This document shows, piece by piece, positions 7,450 through 17,837 of a stretch of DNA of 36,895 nt. The stretch lies in contig CAMLDY010000016.1 of NCBI GenBank assembly GCA_946478895.1, positions 1 through 36,895 of the forward strand, given 5' to 3'. The DNA is from an uncultured Gemmatimonadota bacterium. GTDB lineage: Bacteria; Gemmatimonadota; Gemmatimonadetes; Gemmatimonadales; Gemmatimonadaceae. The notes under the pieces were generated by a model. It searched no databases. It saw nothing but the letters and a program-made list of their open reading frames with translations, and was not told where the DNA came from. Made by a program: the position numbers and the translations under genes. Every line of letters begins with the position of its first letter. Position 1 is the stretch's first letter.

Positions 7450-10400
7450 CTACCTCTCGCTCGGCGCCAGCGATGTTTCGCGGCGTCTGATTCGCGCTAT
7501 CGCTCTGCGCGTCAGCACCCGAACCCGACCAGGCAGCTCGTCGAAGTAGGTGTAGAACACCGGCGTCACGTACAGAGTCACTAGCTGCGAGAACGCCAGG
7601 CCACCCACCACCGCGACCCCGAGGGGACGACGTGACTCGGCGCCAGCTCCGCGGCCCAGCGCGATCGGCAGGGTCGCCATCAGCGCCGCCATCGTCGTCA
7701 TCATGATCGGACGGAATCGCACACTCGCGGCTTCAACGATCGCCTGCGCCGGCGGGATGTGCTCGGTGCGCTCTGCCTCCAGCGCGAAGTCGATCATCAT
7801 GATCGCGTTCTTCTTCACGATGCCCACGAGCAGGATGAGACCCACGAACCCGTAGACGTCGAGCGGCATCCGGAAAATTAGCAGAGCGAGCAGCGCGCCG
7901 AACGCCGCGAACGGAAGGCCGGTCAGAATCGTCGCCGGGTGGATGAAGCTCTCGTACAGAATGCCCAGCACCATGTAGATGACGAAGATCGCGAGGATGA
8001 GCAGCGCGAGCAGGCCTTGTTGACTCGCCTGAAACGCTTGCGCCGTTCCCGAGAAGCTGGTGGTGACGTTCGATGGAACGGTCGTCGCCGCTGCAGCCTC
8101 GACCGCCGCGGTCGCCTCGCCGAGTGCGACATCGGGCCTGGTGTTGAACGAGAGCGTCACCGACGGCAGCTGGCCGGAGTGGGTGATCGACAGCGGGCCG
8201 ACGTTCTCAGTGATCGTAGCCACCGCGCTGAGCGGCACCAGATCTCCCCGCGTCGACCGCACGTACAACATCCGCAGCGCGTTTACATCCTGCTGAAACT
8301 GCTCCTGCAGCTCCATGATCACGTCGTACTGGTTGTTCGGCGTATAGATGGTCGAGACCTGATGCGAGCCGTACGCATCGTACAGCGCGCTCTCGATCTG
8401 CTCGGCCGTTACGCCGAGGGACGACGCGCGGTCGCGGTCGATCGCGACGTTGACCTGCGGATTCGAGATCTGGAGATCACTCGTCACGTCCTGGATTTGT
8501 GGAATGCCGCGCATCCTGGCTTCCATGCGCTTCGCAGCGGTGTCCAGCGCTTCGATGTCGGGACTCTGAAGCGTGAACTGGTACTGACTCTTCGATGACC
8601 GGGCGCCGATCTGGATCGCCGGAGGAACCGTCATGAACACGGTCATCCCGGGAATTCCCGACAGCTTGGGACGCAGCTCGTTGACGACATCCTCCGCGCT
8701 TTCTCTCTCGCTGCGCGGCTTGAGGCTGAGGAATATCCGCCCCTGATTGCCGCTGCCACCACCTCCGCCTCCCACCGACGACATGAAGCTGGCGACGTTG
8801 GGATCCTTGGCCACGATCGCCGCGACGAGCTGCTGCTTCTTCACCATCTCGTCGAACGAGGTGCCCTCTGCCGCTTCGGTCGTCGCGACGATCTGTCCGG
8901 TATCCTGGGTCGGGATGAATCCGGTCGGCACCATCTTGAAGAGGACCACGGTTCCGACCAGCACCGCTAGCGAAAACATCAGCGCCGCGAAGCGATGCTC
9001 CATCGTCCACGTCAGGCTCGACTGATAGCGCGCGAGAATGCGCTCGTAGATGCGCTCCGATGCGTTGAACAGGCGTCCATGCTGATGTGATGGCGGCTTG
9101 AGGAACCGGCTCGACAACATTGGCGTCAGCGTCAGCGACACGAAGCCCGACACCAGGATCGCCGTTCCAATCGTCACCGCAAACTCGTGGAACAACCGGC
9201 CGAGGATTCCTCCCATGAACAGCAGCGGAATGAACACCGCCGTCAGCGAGATCGTCATTGCCAGGATGGTGAAGCCGACTTCCGCCGAGCCGTCGAAAGC
9301 CGCCTGCATTGGCTTCTTTCCCATCTCCATGTGCCGGACGATGTTCTCGAGCATGACGATGGCGTCGTCAACCACGAAGCCGACAGCGAGCGTCAGCGCC
9401 ATCAGCGACAGGTTGTCGAGGGAATAGCCGAACAAATACATCACGGCGAAGGTGCCGATCAGCGACATCGGCAGCGCCAGGCTGGGGATGATCGTCGCCG
9501 AGATGTTGCGCAGGAAAATGAAGATCACCATGATGACCAGGAACAGCGTCAGCATCAGGGTGAACTTCACTTCGCCGACTGACTCCTCGATCGAAGCGGA
9601 TCGGTCGTAGAGAGTCTTGATGTCCACGCTGGGCGGGATCTGATCGCGCAATCCGTTGACGAGATCCTTGACCCCCTTGGCCACCGCGACAGTGTTGGTA
9701 CCTGGCTGTCGCTGGATCGCGAGCACCACCGCGCGGTCGTTGTTGTACCAGCTCGCGACACGGTTGTTCTCGACGTCGTCGAGAACTTGCCCGAGCTCGT
9801 CGAGGTGGACCGGAGCACCGTTTCGATAGGCCACGACCATTCGCCTGAACTCCCCGGCGTTCTGGAGTTGGCCGTTGGCGCGAATGGTCGAAGCACGGTT
9901 CGGCCCCCAAAGCGTGCCGGTCGGCATGCTGACGTTCTGCGCCGAAATGGCCGATGCGACTTCGTCGATGCCGATGCCGCGGTTCGCCAGAGATGTGGGA
10001 TCGAGCTGCACCCGCACCGCGTACTTCTGGCCGCCGTACACGACTACCTGGGCGATTCCGGGGACCGTCGAGATGCGCTGCGCCAGGTAAGTCTCGCCGT
10101 ACTCGTCGAGGTCCGAGAGCGGCATGGTGTTCGACGTCAGCGCGAAATACAGAATCGGCGCGTCGGCTGGATTCACCTTCCGGTAGGACGGCGGTAGAAT
10201 CCCGAGCGGCAGGCTGCGCAGCGTCTGCGAGATTGCAGCCTGCACATCCTGCGCTGCGGCATCGATGCTGCGGTCGAGCGAAAACTGGATGGTGATTGAC
10301 GTCGAGCCAAGCTGACTCGACGACGTCATGTTGTCGATTCCGGCAATCGTCGAGAACTGTTTTTCGAGCGGCGTGGCGACGGCGGCGGCCATCGTCTCGG

Positions 10401-10560
10401 GGCTGGCGCCGGGGAGATTGGCACGAACCTGAATAGTCGGGAAATCAACCGACGGCAGATCGCTCACCGGCAGGCGTCGATAGGCGACGCTGCCGAAAAA
10501 CAGGATGCCGATCATGACCAGAGCGGTCATCACCGGGCGTCGAATGAAAAGTGCCGTCAT
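7450..10560 (-). CDS. RND efflux transporter, inner-membrane pump (AcrB/MdtC-like)
   Basis: A 1036-residue proton-driven RND pump, full length for the HAE1 family. The N-terminal TM1 (RRPVMTALVMIGILFFGSVAYRRLP) is followed by the porter loop (FPTIQVRANLPGASPE). TM4 has the proton-relay pair D398-D399 in NLSLMALTLAVGFVVDDAIVM, close to the MdtB/MdtC/MuxB branch. A Gly-rich stretch lies in the second periplasmic loop (SVGGGGGGSGNQG). TM10-12 blocks (GIVKKNAIMMIDFA, RPIMMTTMAALMATLPIALG) are intact. The start ATG overlaps the adaptor stop by ATGA. It probably exports hydrophobic or amphiphilic compounds out of the cell with the two genes before it; the substrate is not predictable. Confidence 0.96.
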   Translation of the reverse strand: MTALFIRRPVMTALVMIGILFFGSVAYRRLPVSDLPSVDFPTIQVRANLPGASPETMAAAVATPLEKQFSTIAGIDNMTSSSQLGSTSITIQFSLDRSIDAAAQDVQAAISQTLRSLPLGILPPSYRKVNPADAPILYFALTSNTMPLSDLDEYGETYLAQRISTVPGIAQVVVYGGQKYAVRVQLDPTSLANRGIGIDEVASAISAQNVSMPTGTLWGPNRASTIRANGQLQNAGEFRRMVVAYRNGAPVHLDELGQVLDDVENNRVASWYNNDRAVVLAIQRQPGTNTVAVAKGVKDLVNGLRDQIPPSVDIKTLYDRSASIEESVGEVKFTLMLTLFLVIMVIFIFLRNISATIIPSLALPMSLIGTFAVMYLFGYSLDNLSLMALTLAVGFVVDDAIVMLENIVRHMEMGKKPMQAAFDGSAEVGFTILAMTISLTAVFIPLLFMGGILGRLFHEFAVTIGTAILVSGFVSLTLTPMLSSRFLKPPSHQHGRLFNASERIYERILARYQSSLTWTMEHRFAALMFSLAVLVGTVVLFKMVPTGFIPTQDTGQIVATTEAAEGTSFDEMVKKQQLVAAIVAKDPNVASFMSSVGGGGGGSGNQGRIFLSLKPRSERESAEDVVNELRPKLSGIPGMTVFMTVPPAIQIGARSSKSQYQFTLQSPDIEALDTAAKRMEARMRGIPQIQDVTSDLQISNPQVNVAIDRDRASSLGVTAEQIESALYDAYGSHQVSTIYTPNNQYDVIMELQEQFQQDVNALRMLYVRSTRGDLVPLSAVATITENVGPLSITHSGQLPSVTLSFNTRPDVALGEATAAVEAAAATTVPSNVTTSFSGTAQAFQASQQGLLALLILAIFVIYMVLGILYESFIHPATILTGLPFAAFGALLALLIFRMPLDVYGFVGLILLVGIVKKNAIMMIDFALEAERTEHIPPAQAIVEAASVRFRPIMMTTMAALMATLPIALGRGAGAESRRPLGVAVVGGLAFSQLVTLYVTPVFYTYFDELPGRVRVLTRRAIARIRRRETSLAPSER

Positions 10561-11660
10561 TGTGGTGCTCCCTTTATCGTCACCTTCGACCCCGGGATCA
10601 GTCGGGATTGCCCGTCGACGACCACCCGCTCTCCGTCGACGACACCGGTAGCGATGACCGCCACCGAATCAACGGTCCGCGCTATCTGCACTGGACGTTG
10701 GCGCGCCGCGCTCGTGGAATCAACAGTGTACACGTAGGTGCCCTGCTGTCCCGTCATCACTGCCGATGCAGGCAATGTGAGGGCGTTCGGATCGACGTAG
10801 AGCTGCAGCGCCACCTTCATGTATTGGCCCGGCCACATCGTGCCTTGGGGATTGCTGAAACGCGCCTTGAGGAGCACGGTACCGGTCGTCGAGTCGACGT
10901 TGTTGTCGACGAATGCGAGGGTGCCATCCAGTGGAATGCCGGTGCCCTCGGACGGAGTAGCGCGTACCTGAAGGGCATTCCCGCTGTTGTAGTACCGCTG
11001 GATGTCTGGAAACTGACTCTGCGGAATCGAAAAACGAACGAGGATCGGCTGGATCTGATTGATCACCACCAGCGGTGGCTGGCTGTTCTGCTTGACCAGA
11101 TTCCCCTGACGCACGAGGAGCGATCCGGTTCGTCCGGAAATCGGCGCGCGGATGGTGCAGTTGGAGACGTCGAGTGCGGCCTTCTGCACGGCTGCGCGGT
11201 CGGCGGCGACGGTCGCTTCAGCAGAGGCAGCGGTCGCTTCGGCCTGATCTGCCTGCGACCCCGTGACGTAGCCTTCCTTGACCAGGGCGGCGTAGCGGGC
11301 GGCATCGCGCCGCGCGTTGGCGGAGACGGCTAGGTCCCTGGTAAGCTGCGCCCGGGCCTGATCGAGTATCGCCACGTAGGGGCGGGCGTCGATCTGAAAC
11401 AACACCTGCCCAGCCTGGACCTCCTGGCCCTCGGCAAACGTCACTCGATTCAGGATGCCGTTGACCTGGGCCTCAACGGCCACGGTTTGCATCGGCTCGG
11501 CGACGCCGTTGGCGGTCACCACATAAGGGATTGAAGCGCGCTTTACCGTAGTGATGCTGACCGGCACCACCGGATTGCGTGGCGGGTCTTTCTTCGAGCA
11601 AGCAGCGAGGGCAACGAGTGCAAGCGCGGCCATGCACGCGGAAGGAGAGCGCGTGCTCAT
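10557..11660 (-). CDS. RND efflux periplasmic adaptor (membrane fusion lipoprotein)
   Basis: A 367-residue HlyD/AcrA-type adaptor that links the inner-membrane pump to the outer-membrane channel. A lipoprotein signal ends in LAAC with the lipidated Cys at residue 21. The first lipoyl half (TVAVEAQVNGILNRVTFAEGQEVQAGQVLFQID) is followed by an Ala-rich helical hairpin (DQARAQLTRDLAVS...), the second lipoyl half (CTIRAPISGRTGSLLVRQGNLV), and the beta-barrel and membrane-proximal domains. ATG 11660 was chosen because the lipoprotein signal begins there and it overlaps the upstream channel gene by ATGA; the frame continues to 11780 without reason. It is the middle gene of a coupled tricistron. Confidence 0.95.
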   Translation of the reverse strand: MSTRSPSACMAALALVALAACSKKDPPRNPVVPVSITTVKRASIPYVVTANGVAEPMQTVAVEAQVNGILNRVTFAEGQEVQAGQVLFQIDARPYVAILDQARAQLTRDLAVSANARRDAARYAALVKEGYVTGSQADQAEATAASAEATVAADRAAVQKAALDVSNCTIRAPISGRTGSLLVRQGNLVKQNSQPPLVVINQIQPILVRFSIPQSQFPDIQRYYNSGNALQVRATPSEGTGIPLDGTLAFVDNNVDSTTGTVLLKARFSNPQGTMWPGQYMKVALQLYVDPNALTLPASAVMTGQQGTYVYTVDSTSAARQRPVQIARTVDSVAVIATGVVDGERVVVDGQSRLIPGSKVTIKGAPQ

Positions 11661-13153
11661 CGATTGGTCGGGTTTGGAGGTGTGTGAGAAGCTGAGTCGG
11701 ACGAGAACGCGAAAGGCGTGTCGCCGTTGGGCTGTAATACACCCGCATCGCGCGCCAGTTGCGCCAGCGAAGTATACCACTGCCAGCGCGATTGAACCTG
11801 CTGGGCGCGGGCATTGGCGAGCGCGGTTTGCGCCGTGAGCAGGTCGATGATGCTACCGACTCCCTCGCGGTAGCGGCCGGCTGCCACCTGGACGGATTGG
11901 GTCGCGCTCGCCAACAGATCGTCGGCGGTCGCAACGCGCTGCCCGGCCGTCTGAAGCGCGTAGTAGGAGACGAAAACCTGAGTCACCACGTTCTGACGCG
12001 TCTGGTCTGCGATCGCGGAGATCGCATCCGCCTGCGCCTTGGCCGCGGCGACGTCGTACTGGTGGGAGAAGCCGTTGAAGATTGGAATCTGCAGTCCGAG
12101 CGACAGTGTGTAGGACGGTCCCGCGAATACCTGTGGAGTTGAGAACGTCCGAGCCGCATTTCCGTTGAGCGCGAGCGACGGAAGCTCGGCAGAGCGGGCG
12201 ACTTTGACCGCCGATGCTGCGGCCGCCGCGTCGGCCCTCGCCGCGGCGAGATCGGGCCGGTTTCTCAGCGCATCGTTGATCACGCTGTCGACGCTCTGCG
12301 CCAGCGCTCGCACCGGGAGAGCTCCAGTGAGCGGTTGGAGCTCGAACGGAAGATTCGCCGGAAGACCGAGCGCGGATGCAAGGCTCCCGCGCGCGGCCTG
12401 AAGATTTCCCTGGGTCGTCTCGAGATTGAGCTGCTCCTGCGAGAGTGCGGTTCGGGCCTGCAGTACATCGGCGATGGTCGCGAGCCCGACCCGATTACGT
12501 TGTTGCGCGGCGTTGAGATTCGCCTGTGCTTCGGCAATCGCCGATCGCTCCGCGCCGAGGAGCGCCGCCGTTGCCATGTAGGTGAAGTAGGCGACCTCCG
12601 CCTGGAGAACCGTGTTCTGGATCGTCGCGTTGTGCGCGAAGTTGGCCGCAAACAGGTTCTGCCTCGCTCTCTCGATCGACCCGGACCGGCCGCCGAAATC
12701 GAGCAGGAGATAGCTGAGAGAGGCCGAGGGTCCGTACTCGGTGCGCTGACCGGCGGGCCTGGTAGCTGTCGCCGGTGACTGGACGCGAGACAAGGTTCCG
12801 GCGGCGTTGATCGTGGGGAACAGCTGGCCGCGCTCGGACCCGAAGAGCGCCGCAGCTGCACGGGCCTGGGCCCAGGACGCGCGCGTCGCGGGGTTGTTGC
12901 GCAGAGCGAGATCCACGACGTCGGCGAGGGTCAGCTGGCTGATTCGCTGCTGAAGGTCCGAGGGAACCGCTTCGGCAGGCGTGGTCGTCACCAGCGGCTC
13001 CGGCTGAATGGCGCGAGCCGGCGCTTTCCATGGGACGTTTGGTGAAGGTGCCGCACCTGCAACACCATTCACCCTGGGTGGTTTTCCACACGCGATCGCA
13101 AAGATCGCCACAACCAGGGGGAGTGGTTGGAATAGACTGTTTTTGTGGGGCAT
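11657..13153 (-). CDS. RND efflux outer-membrane channel (TolC/NodT-type lipoprotein)
   Basis: A 498-residue outer-membrane efflux protein. The N-terminus [22 protein letters not shown] gives a lipoprotein signal (AIAC). Two OEP repeats of long helices plus beta strands are visible: [18 protein letters not shown], then [42 protein letters not shown] and [21 protein letters not shown] are family blocks. ATG 13153 is preferred over 13198 because the signal starts there. It is the first gene of the efflux operon, so the promoter should lie in 13154-13259, shared with the divergent icd gene. No regulator gene is next to the operon. Confidence 0.95.
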   Translation of the reverse strand: MPHKNSLFQPLPLVVAIFAIACGKPPRVNGVAGAAPSPNVPWKAPARAIQPEPLVTTTPAEAVPSDLQQRISQLTLADVVDLALRNNPATRASWAQARAAAALFGSERGQLFPTINAAGTLSRVQSPATATRPAGQRTEYGPSASLSYLLLDFGGRSGSIERARQNLFAANFAHNATIQNTVLQAEVAYFTYMATAALLGAERSAIAEAQANLNAAQQRNRVGLATIADVLQARTALSQEQLNLETTQGNLQAARGSLASALGLPANLPFELQPLTGALPVRALAQSVDSVINDALRNRPDLAAARADAAAAASAVKVARSAELPSLALNGNAARTFSTPQVFAGPSYTLSLGLQIPIFNGFSHQYDVAAAKAQADAISAIADQTRQNVVTQVFVSYYALQTAGQRVATADDLLASATQSVQVAAGRYREGVGSIIDLLTAQTALANARAQQVQSRWQWYTSLAQLARDAGVLQPNGDTPFAFSSDSASHTPPNPTNR

Positions 13154-13259
13154 TATTTCCAATACGTTGTGCGCGGCCGTTATGCTGATGTGCGCCAAAG
13201 GTTTTGTGCGAACCTTCGTTGCACTACATTTGGCGATTCGGATCGACCGTCAGGAGCCA

Positions 13260-14507
13260 ATGACGAAGTATAAGTTCGCAACGGTGCCTTCGCGCGGCGA
13301 AGCCATCGTCTACAGGAACGGCGCTCTCGCCGTGCCCGACAATCCAATCATCCCGTTCGTCGAGGGCGACGGCACCGGCCCCGACATCTGGAGAGCGTCG
13401 GTGAGGGTTTTCGACGCCGCCGTGGAGCGCGCCTACCAGGGCGAGCGCCGGGTCGCGTGGATGGAGGTTTTCGCCGGCGAAAAATCCTTCAAGCAGTTTC
13501 AGGATTGGCTGCCCCAGGAAACCGTCGATGCGATGCAGGAGTATCGCGTATCGATCAAGGGCCCGCTCACGACTCCCGTCGGTGGCGGAATTCGCTCCCT
13601 CAACGTCACCCTGCGGCAGGTACTCGATCTTTACGCGTGTATTCGGCCCGTTCGCTACTTCGAGGGTGTGGGTGCGCCGGTCAAAGAGCCCGAGCGGGTC
13701 AACGTCGTCATTTTTCGCGAGAACACCGAGGACGTTTACGCTGGGATAGAGTGGAAGGCTGGCTCGCCCGAGGCCGAAAAGGTCGCGGCGTTTCTGCGCA
13801 AGGAATTCAATTCAGACATCCGCGAGAAATCGGCGATCGGTATCAAGCCCATGTCCGAGTTCGGATCCAAGCGACTGGTCGCGATGGCAATTCGCCACGC
13901 GATCGAGAAGTGCAGGGAGTCGGTGACCCTCGTGCACAAGGGCAACATCATGAAGTTCACCGAGGGTGCCTTTCGCGATTGGGGATACGAGGTAGCCCGC
14001 GAGCAGTTCGCTGAAGACACCACCACCGAAGCCGAGCTGACCAAGGGTGGCCCGACGGCGCGCGCCGACGCGATCGTGATCCGCGACCGAATCGCCGACT
14101 CGATGTTCCAGCAGCTTCTGCTGCGGCCCTCGGAGTACTCGGTGATCGCGACCCCGAACCTAAACGGCGACTACCTCTCTGACGCCGCCGCGGCGCAGGT
14201 TGGCGGGCTTGGCATCGCCCCGGGCGGAAACGTCGGCGACGGAGTGGCCGTTTTCGAGGCCACCCACGGCACGGCACCCAAATACGCCAATCTCGACAAA
14301 ATCAATCCCGGCAGTGTCATACTGTCGGGGGTCATGATGTTCGAGTACATGGGTTGGAATGAAGCGGCAGCACTGATCGTGAAGGGAATGGAGAACGCCA
14401 TCAAATCGAAGCGCGTCACCTATGACCTCGCGCGACAGATGCCGGGCGCGACCGAAGTCTCAACCTCCGCTTTTGGCGATCAAGTGATCGCTGGAATGAA
14501 GAGTTAA
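13260..14507 (+). CDS. icd: Isocitrate dehydrogenase (NADP-dependent)
   Basis: Oxidises isocitrate to 2-oxoglutarate and CO2 in the TCA cycle. The 415-residue product matches the E. coli Icd length (416). [13 protein letters not shown] is near the N-terminus. [13 protein letters not shown] places Ser113 where E. coli Icd is phosphorylated by Ace[13 protein letters not shown] and the C-terminal [21 protein letters not shown] (the Lys-Tyr pair that favours NADP) are present. ATG 13260 has GGAG just upstream; the frame continues to 13008 but overlaps the divergent channel gene. PepA follows after 3 bases. Confidence 0.97.
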   Translation: MTKYKFATVPSRGEAIVYRNGALAVPDNPIIPFVEGDGTGPDIWRASVRVFDAAVERAYQGERRVAWMEVFAGEKSFKQFQDWLPQETVDAMQEYRVSIKGPLTTPVGGGIRSLNVTLRQVLDLYACIRPVRYFEGVGAPVKEPERVNVVIFRENTEDVYAGIEWKAGSPEAEKVAAFLRKEFNSDIREKSAIGIKPMSEFGSKRLVAMAIRHAIEKCRESVTLVHKGNIMKFTEGAFRDWGYEVAREQFAEDTTTEAELTKGGPTARADAIVIRDRIADSMFQQLLLRPSEYSVIATPNLNGDYLSDAAAAQVGGLGIAPGGNVGDGVAVFEATHGTAPKYANLDKINPGSVILSGVMMFEYMGWNEAAALIVKGMENAIKSKRVTYDLARQMPGATEVSTSAFGDQVIAGMKS

Positions 14508-14510
14508 GCG

Positions 14511-15983
14511 TTGCTGAACGTCGGCATCGCATCGGCGAGTCCGGTTGAAGTCGGAACCGCGCTTCTCGTCGTCGCACTGGCTGAGAATCCGACCCTCTCC
14601 GGCATCGCCGGGCTGGACAGCGCCATGCAGGGCGCGCTGTCCAGATCGTTCGAGATGAAAGACTTCCGCGGCTCCCGCGACGAGATGCTGCATCTCACCG
14701 GCCTCGCCAAAGGCCCGCGACGCGTCCTGCTCGTCGGCATGGGCGCAGTTAGCGACCGCAGGGCATCGCTCCGTCGCGCCGCAACACTTGCCGCCCGAAA
14801 TGCACACCGACTGGGCGTCGGCGAGCTGGTGTGGTACTCCGACCAGCTATCGCCCGAAGAAATCGAAGCCATCACTGTCGGGTTGATTGCCGGATGCTGG
14901 GAGTACGCGGACCTCAAGTCTCCGTTGCCGGAGGCAGAGCGCAAGAAGCCGCTCGAGAAGGCGACCATCCTCGCCACCAGCACCGATGATAGCCGCCGCG
15001 GTCTCGCCAACGGTCAGGCGATAGGATCCGGCCAGAGTCTGGCGCGCCGGCTGGCAATGATGCCGGGTAATATCTGCACGCCCGACCTCCTCGCGGAGAC
15101 CGCTTCCGAGATCGCAAAGCGCTACGGAATGGGCATCACCGTTCTTGGCCGCAAGGAGCTCGAAGCGGAGAAGATGGGCTCGTTCCTCGCCGTGGCTCAG
15201 GCGACGCCGCAGGATCCAAAGCTCATCGCTCTCGAGTACAAGGGCACCAAGCCGACCTCCAAGCCGGTTGTGCTTGTCGGCAAGGGCCTCTGCTTCGACA
15301 GCGGCGGCATCTCGATAAAGCCCGCCCAGAGCATGGAATACATGAAGTTCGACATGTGCGGCGCCGCTGGGGTGCTCGGTACCTTCGAGGCGCTGGGGCA
15401 GCTCAAGCCGGAAGTGAACGTCGTCGGCATCGTCGGCGCCACGACCAACATGCCCTCCGGCACCGCGATGAATCCGGGGGACGTCGTCCGAGCGTCGAAC
15501 GGCAAGTCGATCGAGATCATCAATACCGACGCCGAGGGACGGCTCGTTCTCGCCGATTGCCTCTCTTACGCAAAGCGATTCAACCCCGACGTCGTCATAG
15601 ACGCGGCCACCCTCACCGGCGCTTGCGTCATCGCGCTTGGGCACACGGCGAGCGGAGTCTTCTCCGCCGACGATGCGCTCATCGCCGAGATCCTTGCCGC
15701 GGGCAAGCGCGCCGGCGAGCCAAGTTGGCCTTTGCCGCTCTGGGACGAGTACAAGGAGTTGATCAAGTCCGATGTCGCGGACGTGAAGAATTCCGGTGGC
15801 AGACCGGCCGGCGCCGTCACCGCCGCGATGTTCCTGAAAGAGTTTGCCGAGGGATACACCTGGGCGCACCTCGACATCGCCGGAACCGCCTACTCCGAGA
15901 CCGATCTGGTGACGATTCCCAAAGGACCAACGGGCGTTCCAACGGGTACCTTCATCGAATTCGTGCGCGGGAGAATTCCCTGA
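14511..15983 (+). CDS. pepA: Leucyl aminopeptidase (M17 family)
   Basis: A cytosolic dinuclear-metal aminopeptidase that removes N-terminal Leu and other residues. The 490-residue product has the small N-terminal domain and the M17 catalytic domain: VGKGLCFDSGGISIKP (catalytic Lys and metal Asp), MPSGTAMNPGDVV and the signature NTDAEGRLVLADCL (metal ligands and catalytic Arg). No ATG precedes the conserved N-terminus. The likely start is TTG 14511, three bases after the icd stop, with AAGAG upstream. Coupled expression with icd is likely. Confidence 0.95.
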   Translation: MLNVGIASASPVEVGTALLVVALAENPTLSGIAGLDSAMQGALSRSFEMKDFRGSRDEMLHLTGLAKGPRRVLLVGMGAVSDRRASLRRAATLAARNAHRLGVGELVWYSDQLSPEEIEAITVGLIAGCWEYADLKSPLPEAERKKPLEKATILATSTDDSRRGLANGQAIGSGQSLARRLAMMPGNICTPDLLAETASEIAKRYGMGITVLGRKELEAEKMGSFLAVAQATPQDPKLIALEYKGTKPTSKPVVLVGKGLCFDSGGISIKPAQSMEYMKFDMCGAAGVLGTFEALGQLKPEVNVVGIVGATTNMPSGTAMNPGDVVRASNGKSIEIINTDAEGRLVLADCLSYAKRFNPDVVIDAATLTGACVIALGHTASGVFSADDALIAEILAAGKRAGEPSWPLPLWDEYKELIKSDVADVKNSGGRPAGAVTAAMFLKEFAEGYTWAHLDIAGTAYSETDLVTIPKGPTGVPTGTFIEFVRGRIP

Positions 15984-15994
15984 GGAAAAGCAGA

Positions 15995-17800
15995 GTGGCG
16001 CTCTGGCCCATCTCAGCCCGCCTCGGCCTCATTGCCGGGGCGCTTTTGTACGCGGTGGCAAATCCAGCTCGCGCGCAGGTGGTGCCGCCGCCGGCGAGCG
16101 AAGTGCCGATCCCCGTCAAGCCGAAGACCGATTCAGGGCCGGACACCGTCAAGACGGACACCATCAAGGCGCCCATCGGTCGTTTCGCCGACCCGCCACT
16201 CTACGAGATCGGCCCGCAGTACGAATGGAATCGTGCCCAGCTTTTTGCGACTGGCGCTTTGAGTCTTGTCGATCTGCTCGATCGCATACCTGGCGTCACG
16301 ACCTTCAGATCGGGTTGGCTGTCGACGCCGCAAACAGCGATGCACAACGGCGACTTTCGCCGGGTGCGCATATTCTACGACGGACTGGAGATCGACAACC
16401 TCGATGGCCGCACTGGTGGCGTGCTCGATCTGTCGACGATCCAGCTCTGGTCGCTCGAGCATCTCAGCATCGAGCGCACCGCGAGCGAGCTACGGATCTA
16501 CATGCGAAGCTGGAGGGCGGACAACACCGACCCCTACACTCGCGTCGACGTCGCCACCGGTAACGAAGACACCAATCTCTACAGAGGATTTTACGGCAAG
16601 CGCTTCGACAATGGCGGAGTGCTTCAGCTCGCCGGTCAACAGTTCGGGGTCAGCAGCAGTCGTGTCGCCGGAAGCGGTGACGCACTCTCACTCCTCGCGC
16701 GGATCGGAGTAGCGAAGAAAGCGTGGAGTCTCGACGGGTTTGTGCTGCGCCACCATCCGACGCGGAACATCCAGAGGGGTTTGTCGCGTCCGCCGGTGCC
16801 CGGACTCGATGCGACCTACACCGATGCGTATCTGCGCGCATCCATTGGCAACAACAACGCCGGTCCGTGGGTGACTTTGACCGTCGGCTCACTCGGCTTC
16901 AAGGGAACGACGCCGCCAGACCGCGGTGTCGGCGCTGCCGCATTCGGCGATACGCTCGAGCGACGCGCCTCGGAGGCGCAGTACGATGTGAGCGGTGGCT
17001 TGACCCTGGGGCCTCTTCGGCTTGAGGTCGGCGATCGACTGCGCAGTCTCCTCGGCGCCTCGTACAACACTCCAAGCGCGCGCGCCGATATCGTCAGCCC
17101 GATCGGCGTCGTGAGCGGATTCGCCGAGCACGATGGCTTCCGCGGCGTCACCAACGCCGACGTCGGGATACGTGCTCAGCCTCTGCCGTTCCTGGCGCTC
17201 TCCGGCTCGGTTGCGCGATCCCAGGCGGGGAGCGGGGTGCCCACAGCGGGCGATGTGACCGCGCTCCGAGGTGAGGCAGGTATCAGGCTCTTCGGACCAT
17301 GGTTCGCGGGTGGACTGATACGAGCCGATCGGAGACCAGGGCTCGCACCCGTCGTCTACGACACTTTGCTGCTTCCGTCGGCCACGGGTCAGCTTTCGGC
17401 GTGGACCGCATCGATCAGGGGGCCGATCGGCGCCGGATTCGGAGTCGATGCCTGGCTCGAGCGCTGGTCGCCGCGAGGACCGTACACACCGGAATACCAG
17501 AGTCGATCGGAGCTCAATTACTCCAACAATTTCATCAGGCGCTTTCCGCGCGGCGACTTCGAGCTCAGACTTTCAGGCGTGTACGAGTACCGCTCGCACG
17601 TGGATTTTCCTCTCGCCGCCGGCGACGCTCGCACCGAGGCTGAACGGACTGTCTCGGCCATGCTCGAGATTCGGATCATGCGCGCGGTGATCACTTACCA
17701 GCAGCGAAACATCACCGCCTACCAGTATCCGATCGTTCCGGGTTTCGAGATGCCGCGGGTGCTCGCGATCTACGGAGTCAGATGGGATTTCTGGAATTGA
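15995..17800 (+). CDS. Outer-membrane protein with TonB-receptor-like plug and beta-barrel
   Basis: A 601-residue exported protein. The signal peptide covers about residues 1-25 (LGLIAGALLYAVANPARAQ). A Pro/Lys/Asp/Thr-rich linker and a plug-like region follow: ALSLVDLLDRIPGVTTFRSG, then VRIFYDGLEIDN and SLEHLSIERTASELRIYMRS. The remaining roughly 430 residues show alternating amphipathic strands and end GVRWDFWN. This style of reduced plug/barrel protein is frequent in Gemmatimonadota (my recollection, not searched). GTG 15995 was chosen: GAGG lies 9 bases before it and the signal peptide starts there. The same frame stays open back to 15356, but that part lies inside pepA. The barrel is short for a classic 22-strand receptor. 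Substrate unknown. Confidence 0.8.
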   Translation: MALWPISARLGLIAGALLYAVANPARAQVVPPPASEVPIPVKPKTDSGPDTVKTDTIKAPIGRFADPPLYEIGPQYEWNRAQLFATGALSLVDLLDRIPGVTTFRSGWLSTPQTAMHNGDFRRVRIFYDGLEIDNLDGRTGGVLDLSTIQLWSLEHLSIERTASELRIYMRSWRADNTDPYTRVDVATGNEDTNLYRGFYGKRFDNGGVLQLAGQQFGVSSSRVAGSGDALSLLARIGVAKKAWSLDGFVLRHHPTRNIQRGLSRPPVPGLDATYTDAYLRASIGNNNAGPWVTLTVGSLGFKGTTPPDRGVGAAAFGDTLERRASEAQYDVSGGLTLGPLRLEVGDRLRSLLGASYNTPSARADIVSPIGVVSGFAEHDGFRGVTNADVGIRAQPLPFLALSGSVARSQAGSGVPTAGDVTALRGEAGIRLFGPWFAGGLIRADRRPGLAPVVYDTLLLPSATGQLSAWTASIRGPIGAGFGVDAWLERWSPRGPYTPEYQSRSELNYSNNFIRRFPRGDFELRLSGVYEYRSHVDFPLAAGDARTEAERTVSAMLEIRIMRAVITYQQRNITAYQYPIVPGFEMPRVLAIYGVRWDFWN

Positions 17801-17813
17801 CAAAGCCTTTGTC
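17799..17813. repeat. 15-bp palindrome between genes
   Basis: GACAAAG-C-CTTTGTC is a perfect inverted repeat around one base, spanning the stop of the outer-membrane protein gene, 25 bases before yicC. It has no T-run, so it is more like an operator half-site pair than a terminator. It may be chance. Confidence 0.35.
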
Positions 17814-17837
17814 GTTCCGTAGGATAGCCCACCTCAC

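Noticed and set aside
7939..8598. Antisense open frames over the RND pump, and similar frames over other genes
   Set aside because: High GC content opens long shadow frames; these are Arg/His-rich, have no domain pattern and oppose strongly recognised genes.
15356..17800. A single 814-residue plus-strand protein
   Set aside because: The first 213 codons lie inside pepA in another frame and are Arg-rich nonsense. The real gene starts at GTG 15995, where a signal peptide and ribosome site appear.
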